Assembly (NCBI RefSeq): GCF_006345825.1
Contig: NZ_VCIX01000092.1
Location: 806,001-870,000, forward strand
Length of the DNA: 64,000 nt
Source of the DNA: Paenibacillus paridis
Lineage (GTDB): Bacteria > Bacillota > Bacilli > Paenibacillales > Paenibacillaceae
Direction of reading: 5' to 3'
Position numbers and translations under genes: made by a program
Shown: piece by piece, positions 31,845 to 39,122 of the stretch
How the letters are laid out: every line of letters begins with the position of its first letter
Numbering within the stretch: the stretch's first letter is position 1
The notes under the pieces: generated by a model
Databases searched by the model: none
Told to the model about the DNA's origin: nothing
Seen by the model: only the letters and a program-made list of their open reading frames with translations

Positions 31845-33074
31845 ATGTCCAGCAATCAAGCCTCAGTTGCCGCATCCGCAACCGCAGTAAAAACGTTATT
31901 TCCATTATTATTTGCCATTAGCTTCGTTCATTTGATTAATGATACGATTCAATCGGTCGTACCCGCTCTATTTCCGATTTTAAAAGATTCCTTATCGCTC
32001 ACCTTTGCGCAAATCGGCCTAATATCCTTAATGATCAATTTAACCGCAGCGCTGCTGCAGCCGATCATCGGAATTTTCTCCGATTCGCATCCGAAGCCGA
32101 TGATGCTACCCATAGGCATGCTCTTCACGATGGCTGGGGTCGCTGCGCTTTCGTATGCTACCCATTTTTGGATGGTGATGGCCGCGGTGATGTGCATCGG
32201 CATTGGTTCTGCCGTGTTCCATCCGGTTTCTGCCCGCGTAGCTTACTTGGCTGCAGGGGAGAGGAAGGGAACGGGACAATCGATTTTCCAATTCGGCGGC
32301 AATATCGGACAGTCTCTTGCGCCGATCATGACAGCGGTGCTATTCGTGCATACCGGTCAACGAGGGGTCATTTGGTTTGTTCTATTCGTAACGATTGGCG
32401 TCGTCATTCAATATAATGTTGCCAAATGGTATGGAAACCAGCTTGCGCTGGTGCCAGCCTCCAATGCCAAGAAGGTAGCAAAGCCCGTATCGAAGCTGAA
32501 TGTAACGAAAGGCAAGGTTATATTTGCGATCACGATTCTGATGCTGCTTGTTTTTTCCAAAAACGTCTATATCGCTGCAATTAGCAGCTACTATTCCTTT
32601 TATGCCATCGAACATTTTGGTCTTACGGTAAGTCAGGCGCAAATGGTGCTGTTTGTTTTTCTAGGGGCCAATGTAATCGGTCTTCTTTTAGGCGGGATAT
32701 TGGCGGATAAATTCAGCCGCCGCAGCTTGATTTGGTTTTCGATTTTGGGAACAGCTCCGTTTGCTCTGCTGCTTCCTTATGCCAATTTAACATTTTCGAT
32801 TATTTTAATCTTCTTTGCCGGATTAATATTGGCATCGGCTTTCTCTGTTATATTGGTATATGCCAATGAGCTTCTGCCAGGAAGAGTGGGACTCGTATCA
32901 GGGGTGTTCTTTGGAGTGGCTTTCGGGCTGGCAGGCATTGGCTCCGCCATACTCGGCAATCTCGCGGATTCTATGGGGATTGAATTTGTTATAAGATGCA
33001 CCTCTTATTTGCCTTTGCTTGGGATGCTGACGATCTTGCTTCCATCGGACCGGAAAGAAAGAATTTCTCAATAG
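31845..33074 (+). CDS. MFS transporter, fosmidomycin-resistance (Fsr) type
   Basis: A 409-residue 12-span facilitator of the Fsr-like group. Features include FAISFVHLINDTIQSVVPALFPILKDSLSLTFAQIGLI (about 25-62), the loop motif SDSHPKPMMLPIGM and AVFHPVSARVAYLAAGERKGTGQSIFQFGGNIGQSLAPI (about 125-165), all typical of Fsr-type efflux proteins. The GntR gene is divergent and probably represses it. Such transporters are often annotated as drug exporters; the natural substrate is unknown. AAGGAGAAATT precedes the ATG. Confidence 0.88.
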   Translation: MSSNQASVAASATAVKTLFPLLFAISFVHLINDTIQSVVPALFPILKDSLSLTFAQIGLISLMINLTAALLQPIIGIFSDSHPKPMMLPIGMLFTMAGVAALSYATHFWMVMAAVMCIGIGSAVFHPVSARVAYLAAGERKGTGQSIFQFGGNIGQSLAPIMTAVLFVHTGQRGVIWFVLFVTIGVVIQYNVAKWYGNQLALVPASNAKKVAKPVSKLNVTKGKVIFAITILMLLVFSKNVYIAAISSYYSFYAIEHFGLTVSQAQMVLFVFLGANVIGLLLGGILADKFSRRSLIWFSILGTAPFALLLPYANLTFSIILIFFAGLILASAFSVILVYANELLPGRVGLVSGVFFGVAFGLAGIGSAILGNLADSMGIEFVIRCTSYLPLLGMLTILLPSDRKERISQ

Positions 33075-33149
33075 GACAATTTGCGCGATCTCTCCATGCA
33101 CATACAATGATGGTGTATAGCCTACTTGGTGCTGGAGGGGGAGTTGTGC

Positions 33150-33239
33150 ATGAGTAAGCGGAGTTTAATGATTTTATCATTGGTCATCTACGCTTTGCTA
33201 GCCATCTTATTCCTAGTATTGACCTTATGTAAAATATAA
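33150..33239 (+). CDS. Tiny single-span membrane protein, 29 residues
   Basis: A very short ORF read directly from the sequence: a GGAGGGGGAG site, then an ATG, a basic start (MSKRS) and one continuous hydrophobic helix to LCKI. It lies 75 bases downstream of the Fsr-type MFS gene in the same direction. A similar ORF (MSTKRQRHR plus one span) occurs at 52182-52274. The good ribosome site and architecture suggest a real small membrane protein of unknown role. Confidence 0.45.
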   Translation: MSKRSLMILSLVIYALLAILFLVLTLCKI

Positions 33240-33305
33240 GATTGGATAAGTTGTCCAATCTTAACCGGACACTTCCCTTTCATTATGAAGGGTAACATAA
33301 TAAAA

Positions 33306-33351
33306 CAAGGGCTGCCCAACGAGTAGAATTTTCTACTGTGGGCAGCCCTTG
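33306..33351. terminator. Bidirectional hairpin between convergent MFS and AraC genes
   Basis: CAAGGGCTGCCCA with AGTAGAA pairs with TTCTACT and GGCAGCCCTTG, a very long stem closing on TT. It sits between convergent transcripts. A separate perfect nine-base hairpin at 33238-33262 (AAGATTGGA/TCCAATCTT) covers the stop of the tiny ORF. Confidence 0.75.
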
Positions 33352-33367
33352 CTTATTGAGGGGATGG

Positions 33368-34249
33368 CTAATCTCTATGCGTATTCTGATTCAACTTCAT
33401 TTTACGGTAAGCCTTGGGCACGATTCCTTTCGTTTCACGGAAAATGCGCGAAAAGGTTTTGTAAGAGCCGTAGCCAACTTCCAAAGCAATTTCAGCGACA
33501 TTCATATCTGTCGATACAAGCAAGCTGCACGCATGGCGCAGCCGCAAATCATGCAGGAAGTGAACGAAGGTTTGTCCGGTCGTTTGCTTAATGACTTCGC
33601 TGATGCGGGAGACGCTTAGCGAGAAGCGGCTTGCAAGATCAGACAGGGCGAGCTCGTCCTGATAATGGCGGTGTATGTAATGGATGATCGGCCATACCGA
33701 GGCATTTGATTTGGATGTCTGCTTCGCGGTTTCAGTAGGTATCGCACCCTTTCGGCGATAGCGGTCAAAGCAGGCCAATATTTCCTTCAGCCTTACCTGA
33801 AGCATCGTTCGCCTCCAAGGCTCATGCCCCGTATATTCTTGATACATATCTTCGATTAAAAGCTTCATTTTTTCATTTTCACTATCGCTTAGCTGAACGA
33901 AGGGCGGCAGGGCATTCTGTTCGATTAAGTCCATTAAGCCGTCTTCTTGCCCAGGCTCCATTAACAAATCCATACTGAACATACAATTATAAAGGACCAG
34001 CGTGCTGCCTGGCTCCGTAAATAGTTCATGAACCTGATAGGGCAAAACAAAGGTGAAAGTTCCGGGCAGCATCTGGTGCCTGGCGTCATTAATGGATTCG
34101 GAGCCTCTTCCGTCTACCACATAGGAAAACTCCAGAAAATCATGCCGATGCGGCCGGAAGCCGTGATATAGCCGGTTTAAGCTGATATGAAGAGGCGAAG
34201 AAGTATTCATATTTGGGTACGTTTTCAAATAATCGGGTATGTAGGTCAT
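33368..34249 (-). CDS. AraC family transcriptional regulator
   Basis: A 293-residue soluble regulator with a cupin N-terminal domain (about 25-150, HRHDFLEFSYVVDGRGSESIN... FTFVLPYQVHELF) and paired helix-turn-helix motifs (about 190-290, LSDLASRFSLSVSRISEVIKQTTGQTFVHFLHDLRL and VAEIALEVGYGSYKTFSRIFRETKGIVPKAYRKMKL). The cupin probably binds a sugar. GGAGG lies 14 bases before the ATG, so the spacing is long. It is divergent from a Gfo/Idh dehydrogenase and isomerase pair, its likely target. Confidence 0.9.
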   Translation of the reverse strand: MTYIPDYLKTYPNMNTSSPLHISLNRLYHGFRPHRHDFLEFSYVVDGRGSESINDARHQMLPGTFTFVLPYQVHELFTEPGSTLVLYNCMFSMDLLMEPGQEDGLMDLIEQNALPPFVQLSDSENEKMKLLIEDMYQEYTGHEPWRRTMLQVRLKEILACFDRYRRKGAIPTETAKQTSKSNASVWPIIHYIHRHYQDELALSDLASRFSLSVSRISEVIKQTTGQTFVHFLHDLRLRHACSLLVSTDMNVAEIALEVGYGSYKTFSRIFRETKGIVPKAYRKMKLNQNTHRD

Positions 34250-34348
34250 GAAATAATGGATTCCTCCGAAAAACTGAGACTTTTACCGAAAAACAAGCAC
34301 GATTTCCCGTCCCGTTTATTCTAACATAAATAACGTGATCAGGCGCTA

Positions 34349-34363
34349 ATGAAAGCGGATGCT
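34349..34363. promoter_or_regulatory. cre-like catabolite-repression site
   Basis: ATGAAAGCGGATGCT fits the cre consensus WTGNNANCGNWNNCW at every fixed position and lies 47 bases before the Gfo/Idh start. CcpA control of the sugar genes is a reasonable inference. Confidence 0.55.
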
Positions 34364-34409
34364 TGACGGTCGGATTTAACGATAGAAATACATTATGGGA
34401 GGCTTACTC

Positions 34410-35489
34410 ATGGCGAATGACAATAAAATTAGAATAGGCATTATCGGAGCAGGAAACATCGGTAATGTGCATGCGAATGAATTTACGAAGCTGGGCGATG
34501 AATGCCAAGTAACGGCGATTACCGATTTGGTTATTTCACGGGCAGAGGAGAAGGCGAAGCAATATGGGATCGAGCATGTCATTGCATCAAATGAAGAGCT
34601 GATCGCGCGGCCCGATATAGATGCTGTTATCATTGGAGTGCCGAACCAGTTCCATGCGCCGCTTGCGATTCAAGCGCTTGCTGCGGGCAAGCATGTGCTC
34701 CTGGAGAAGCCAATGGGCATTAACAGCGATGCGGCACGCCAAATTTTGAAAGCAAGCAAGGCTTCCGACCGTGTCGTGATGGTTGCCCATCAGATGCGCT
34801 GGGAATCCGTTGCGATGCAAATCAAAGAGCAGATTGATCGCGGCGAGCTCGGCAACATTTATACGGCTAAAGCCGGCTGGTTCCGCCGGAAAGGGATTCC
34901 GGGCTGGGGCACCTGGTTTACCCAGACGGAGCAATCCGGCGGCGGGCCGCTTATCGATATTGGTGTTCATATGCTTGATCTTGCGTTATATTTGATGGGC
35001 AACCCTAAACCGGTGTCTGTATATGGAGCCACCTATGCGGAGTTTGGGCCAAAGCGCAAAGGAATTGGCACATGGGGAACGCCTGATTGGAACGGGACTT
35101 ATGACGTAGAGGATTTGGCAACCGCTTTGATCAAGATGGAGGATGGAAGCACGCTTTCTCTGGAAGTAAGCTGGGCCGTCCATATGGATACGGATAACTC
35201 GGAATTCATCCACTTGATGGGCTCGGAAGGCGGCGCTAGCTTCCGTGGAGCGAAAGGCAAGCTGCTAACGGAAAAGTTCGACCGTCCGATTGAAACCGAA
35301 TTGCATAAGGCCCAAAATGAAGAGGGAGAACGGGCGCGATTAAGCCGCCATTTCCTGAGTTGTATTCGGGAAGGCAAACAGCCGATTACTTCAGCGCTTA
35401 CCGGCTTTACGAATAATCTTGTTCTTGATGCGATTTATGAATCCTCGCGTACAGGCAGCGAAGTGAAGCTGGATTGGAATTTGGATTAA
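34410..35489 (+). CDS. Gfo/Idh/MocA family oxidoreductase
   Basis: A 359-residue NAD(P)-dependent sugar oxidoreductase. The Rossmann motif GIIGAGNIGNVHA lies at about 10-22, the catalytic-lysine motif EKPMG at about 99-103 (K100), and GGPLIDIGVHMLDLALYLMG with the second conserved residue near 185. The C-terminal domain is a mixed sheet. GGAGG precedes ATG 34410; an ATG at 34395 is less likely. The following TIM-barrel isomerase is 36 bases away, and the pair resembles inositol- or sugar-acid catabolic modules that oxidise and isomerise a released monosaccharide. The substrate is not determined. Confidence 0.9.
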   Translation: MANDNKIRIGIIGAGNIGNVHANEFTKLGDECQVTAITDLVISRAEEKAKQYGIEHVIASNEELIARPDIDAVIIGVPNQFHAPLAIQALAAGKHVLLEKPMGINSDAARQILKASKASDRVVMVAHQMRWESVAMQIKEQIDRGELGNIYTAKAGWFRRKGIPGWGTWFTQTEQSGGGPLIDIGVHMLDLALYLMGNPKPVSVYGATYAEFGPKRKGIGTWGTPDWNGTYDVEDLATALIKMEDGSTLSLEVSWAVHMDTDNSEFIHLMGSEGGASFRGAKGKLLTEKFDRPIETELHKAQNEEGERARLSRHFLSCIREGKQPITSALTGFTNNLVLDAIYESSRTGSEVKLDWNLD

Positions 35490-35525
35490 ATCAAATAAGA
35501 GGTAGAAGAAGGAGGCATCATTCAT

Positions 35526-36362
35526 ATGCTAAGAGGATTAACGGGTGCTGGACTGGGCCGTATTGAGAGCGATGAGAAACTGATTGAGCTGGCTGGAGCA
35601 CATGGATTTCAGGCTGTAGATATTGATGCGGAATCATTGATTGCCCGTCATGGCATTGAGAAAGCGCGCGATCTGCTCGCAAGCAGCGGCGTAGTGATCG
35701 GTTCCATTGGTTTGCCTGTCGAATGGAGAACCACAGAAGAGGCTTTTCTTGAAGGCTTGCAGAAGTTGGCCTCTTCCGCAGCGGCCGCAGCGGCGCTTGG
35801 CTGTACAAGCTGCTGTACGTATATTCTGCCATCCACGGATTTGAAAGCAGCCCGCTTTATGGCGCTCGCTACCCGCAGACTGCGTACTTGCGCGCAAATT
35901 CTTGGTGCTTACGGTATTCGTTTGGGGCTTGAATTCGTAGGTCCTCACCACTTGCGTACACGCTGGGCTAATCCATTTATTTGGACGCTTGAGGAGACGC
36001 TGGAGTGGATCGATGCTATTGGCGAGAGCAACGTGGGCTTGCTGTTTGATGCATACCACTGGTATACAAACGAATTGTCGGTTGCTGATATCGATGCGCT
36101 TCGTGCGGATCAAATCGTGCATGTGCATATTAACGATGCTCCGGACGTACCGGTTGGAGAAGCGCTGGATAATGGCCGGATCTACCCGGGCGAGGGCGTT
36201 ATTGATCTTGTAGGCTTCTTGCAGGCACTTCATCGCATTGGCTACAAAGGCGCGGTATCCCAGGAAATTTTGACCGCTGAAGCGCCAACGCAATCGCCAG
36301 AGGAGCTCATCGTGCGCACCAAGGCAGGCTTCGATAAAGTATTTGGCGCCGCTGGCCTGTAA
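35526..36362 (+). CDS. Sugar phosphate isomerase/epimerase (xylose isomerase-like TIM barrel)
   Basis: A 278-residue AP-endonuclease-2-type TIM barrel. Metal-ligand stretches occur in order: the Glu of LGLEFVGPH (about 140), the Asp of LLFDAYHWY (about 178), the His of VHVHINDAP (about 202) and the terminal Glu of AVSQEIL (about 250). These fit a divalent-metal sugar isomerase or epimerase such as those partnered with Gfo/Idh enzymes. GAAGGAGG precedes the ATG. It is the second gene of a two-gene operon ending at a terminator. Confidence 0.88.
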   Translation: MLRGLTGAGLGRIESDEKLIELAGAHGFQAVDIDAESLIARHGIEKARDLLASSGVVIGSIGLPVEWRTTEEAFLEGLQKLASSAAAAAALGCTSCCTYILPSTDLKAARFMALATRRLRTCAQILGAYGIRLGLEFVGPHHLRTRWANPFIWTLEETLEWIDAIGESNVGLLFDAYHWYTNELSVADIDALRADQIVHVHINDAPDVPVGEALDNGRIYPGEGVIDLVGFLQALHRIGYKGAVSQEILTAEAPTQSPEELIVRTKAGFDKVFGAAGL

Positions 36363-36403
36363 GTAAACCGTCACAGCTGGTTTTGGAACATCGTCTCTTT
36401 ATA

Positions 36404-36445
36404 AAAATGGTCTCGCATGAAATTCATATGCGGGGCCATTTTTTA
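36404..36445 (+). terminator. Terminator of the Gfo/Idh-isomerase operon
   Basis: AAATGGTCTCGCAT pairs with ATGCGGGGCCATTT (wobbles), loop GAAATTCAT, then a T6 run. Confidence 0.75.
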
Positions 36446-36731
36446 TGGGATGAATTAGCTGTAATTGGGACTCGTTGTCTTATCACCTAGCTCCAGAATT
36501 AAGCTTTTTAAGCTTAAGCAAAGCGAAGGGCGATCGTTATTGCTTGTAATTCTATCATATAATCGTCCCCCTTGAAAAATATGGTAACTTCCTCCATACT
36601 ACGAGCAAGCCCTAATTTTGATATGAATTTAGATGAAATTCGATGGGTACTGTGCAGGAAGGCTATTCCGTTATGATGGATAATAACCGTTTTTTTGCTT
36701 CGAAAATGATGCGAACATAGGAGATTAATAG
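36446..36731. other. Gene-free leader of the GH95-GH3 operon with a perfect palindrome
   Basis: No gene is supported here. At 36499-36517 there is a perfect inverted repeat TTAAGCTT-TTT-AAGCTTAA, a possible regulator site. No convincing -35/-10 pair or cre site was recognised. A minus-strand frame (36514-36762) overlaps the GH95 start and looks non-coding. Confidence 0.45.
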
Positions 36732-39116
36732 ATGACCAATAGAAAAGAGCAAAATCACTCACTGAACCTTTGGTATAAACAGCCAGCTTTCAGGTGGGAA
36801 GAAGCGCTGCCGATCGGAAATGGGCGGCTAGGCGGCATGGTATTTGGCGGCGTGGCTAAGGAACGGATTCAATTAAATGAAGATACGCTTTGGTCAGGCT
36901 TTCCGCGGGATACGAATAATTACGAGGCTTTGCGCTATTTGAAGCGAGCCCGCGAGCTCATCGCAGAGAAACGATATGTCGAAGCAGAGCAGCTCATCGA
37001 GTCGAAAATGCTAGGGAAAAATACCGAATCGTATCAGCCGATGGGCGATTGGTATGTGGAGCAGCATTTTGCACAAGGCAGCGCCGAGCTGAGCCATTAT
37101 AATCGAACACTGGATATTGATGCGGGGATCGCCACCACCCGTTGGCAAATTGGACAAGCGGATTATTGCCGCGAAACTTTTGTAAGCGCAACCGATCAAG
37201 TGCTTTGCACCCGATATGAAGCGCATGGAGACGGACTTTTGGAATTGACGTCCTATCTGGAGTCATCTGTACATTATGAGGTAGCTGCCGAGGGCGGCGA
37301 TGCGATTGTGCTGTATGGCCAGTGCCCAAGCCACGTCGCTGACAATTATTTAGGCGATCATCCAAAAGCGGTGCAATACGAGGCTGGCCGAGGCATCACC
37401 TTTCAAACCAAGTTGACTGTAACGGCTGAAGGAGGAACGGTGTCTGTCGATGGGGACAATCAAATAAAGGTAGTCGGGGCAAGCAGCGTTACTTTTCTGC
37501 TGAGTGCAGCTACAAGCTTTGAGCGCTATAACCTGCAGCCAGCCGCAAGCAAAGCCGAGCTAAGCAAGCAAAATGATACGATACTGGCGGCAGCTTCAGC
37601 GCATAGCTATGAGATGCTGCGGGCACGTCATGTACAGGATCACCGCCAACTGTTCCAGCGGGTGCAGATAGATTTGGGACAGACGCCGAATTCCCTTCTG
37701 CCTACCGACGAGCGGCTCGAAGCCTACAAACGAGGCGAACAGGACCCTCAGCTGGAAGCTCTTTATTTTCAATACGGCAGGTACTTGCTCATGGCAAGCT
37801 CACGGCCCGGAACACAGCCGGCAAACCTGCAAGGCATCTGGAATGACCGGGTGCAGCCGCCTTGGAATAGCGATTATACGACGAATATCAATACGCAAAT
37901 GAATTATTGGCCTGCCGAGCTTGGCAATTTGAGCGAGTGCCACGAGCCCTTATTTCAAATGATTGAGGAGCTTAGCGAGTCAGGCGCGAGGACGGCAGCT
38001 ATCCATTACAATAGCGCGGGATGGGTGACGCACCATAATGTTGACCTGTGGCGCACATCCACGCCAACGGCTGGACATCCAAGCTGGGCGTTCTGGCCGC
38101 TGGGCGGCGTATGGCTGACACAGCATTTGTGGGAGCATTATTTGTACAACCCCGATGAGAGCTTTTTGCGTGAAAGAGCTTATCCGCTTATGAAGGGCGC
38201 TGCGTTGTTTTGTCTGGATTGGCTTCAGGAAAATGGCGAAGGCCAGCTGATGACATCGCCATCCACCTCGCCGGAAAATAAATTTCTGACCGCCGATGGG
38301 GAGGCAAGCAGCGTGGCAGAATCGTCCGCCATGGACATTACCTTGATTCGCGAGCTGTTTGAGCATTGCATCCTAGCTGCTTCCTTTCTGCAAACGGATG
38401 AGGCATTCGCAGAGCAAGTTAATGCTGCCTTGCAAAAGCTTTCGCCGCTGCACATCTCGCCCGATGGTTTATTGCAGGAGTGGCATGATCATTTCGAGGA
38501 GCATGAGCCGGGCCATCGCCATGTTTCCCATCTATACGGGTTGTATCCAGGAACCACAATTAACGAGACGGCTTCGCCTGAGCTCGTGGAAGCGGGAAGG
38601 CTGACGTTAGAGAGCAGGATCAAGAGCGGCGGGGGGCATACGGGCTGGAGCTGCGCTTGGCTGATCAATTTATACGCGCGTTTGAAGGACGCGGAAGCTT
38701 CTTACCGTTTCATTCATACGCTGCTTGCGAGGTCTACGCATCCTAACCTATTTGATGACCATCCTCCGTTTCAAATTGACGGAAACTTTGGAGGAGCTGC
38801 GGGCATAGCTGAGCTGCTGCTTCAAAGTCATCTGGGCGGCATTGAGCTCCTGCCCGCGCTTCCGCTTGCTTGGCCAACTGGCTATGTTAAGGGGATCAAA
38901 GCACGAGGCGGCTTTATCGTCGAGCTGCAATGGCAGGACAGCAAAATTACGGAAGGCCGTATTTATTCTACCCACGGCTCAACCTGTAAGCTGATTGCCA
39001 AGGAGACGTTGTTGGTATACTCGGCAGATGGCACGCTGATTGACGGAGCGCGGCCGTTTGCGACGAAAAAAAATGAATGGTATACGATTAAATCTGCAAC
39101 GAATAAAGGAGAGTAA
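36732..39116 (+). CDS. Glycoside hydrolase family 95 (alpha-L-fucosidase/alpha-L-galactosidase type)
   Basis: A 794-residue inverting glycosidase. The N-terminal beta domain opens with LWYKQPAFRWEEALPIGNGRLGGMVFGG, followed by the (alpha/alpha)6 catalytic barrel. Residues matching those established for Bifidobacterium AfcA are present: N385 and N387 in TTNINTQMNYWP, E583 in LLQEWHDHFEEHEPGHRHVSH, and D683 in PPFQIDGNFGG. There is no signal peptide, so it acts in the cytoplasm on imported oligosaccharides, releasing L-fucose or L-galactose. CATAGGAGATTAATAG precedes the ATG. It is followed seven bases later by a GH3 gene in one operon. Confidence 0.93.
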   Translation: MTNRKEQNHSLNLWYKQPAFRWEEALPIGNGRLGGMVFGGVAKERIQLNEDTLWSGFPRDTNNYEALRYLKRARELIAEKRYVEAEQLIESKMLGKNTESYQPMGDWYVEQHFAQGSAELSHYNRTLDIDAGIATTRWQIGQADYCRETFVSATDQVLCTRYEAHGDGLLELTSYLESSVHYEVAAEGGDAIVLYGQCPSHVADNYLGDHPKAVQYEAGRGITFQTKLTVTAEGGTVSVDGDNQIKVVGASSVTFLLSAATSFERYNLQPAASKAELSKQNDTILAAASAHSYEMLRARHVQDHRQLFQRVQIDLGQTPNSLLPTDERLEAYKRGEQDPQLEALYFQYGRYLLMASSRPGTQPANLQGIWNDRVQPPWNSDYTTNINTQMNYWPAELGNLSECHEPLFQMIEELSESGARTAAIHYNSAGWVTHHNVDLWRTSTPTAGHPSWAFWPLGGVWLTQHLWEHYLYNPDESFLRERAYPLMKGAALFCLDWLQENGEGQLMTSPSTSPENKFLTADGEASSVAESSAMDITLIRELFEHCILAASFLQTDEAFAEQVNAALQKLSPLHISPDGLLQEWHDHFEEHEPGHRHVSHLYGLYPGTTINETASPELVEAGRLTLESRIKSGGGHTGWSCAWLINLYARLKDAEASYRFIHTLLARSTHPNLFDDHPPFQIDGNFGGAAGIAELLLQSHLGGIELLPALPLAWPTGYVKGIKARGGFIVELQWQDSKITEGRIYSTHGSTCKLIAKETLLVYSADGTLIDGARPFATKKNEWYTIKSATNKGE

Positions 39117-39122
39117 ACATCC

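Noticed and set aside
36514..36762. Minus-strand ORF of 82 codons upstream of GH95
   Set aside because: It covers the GH95 start and ribosome site and resembles no family; left as intergenic.
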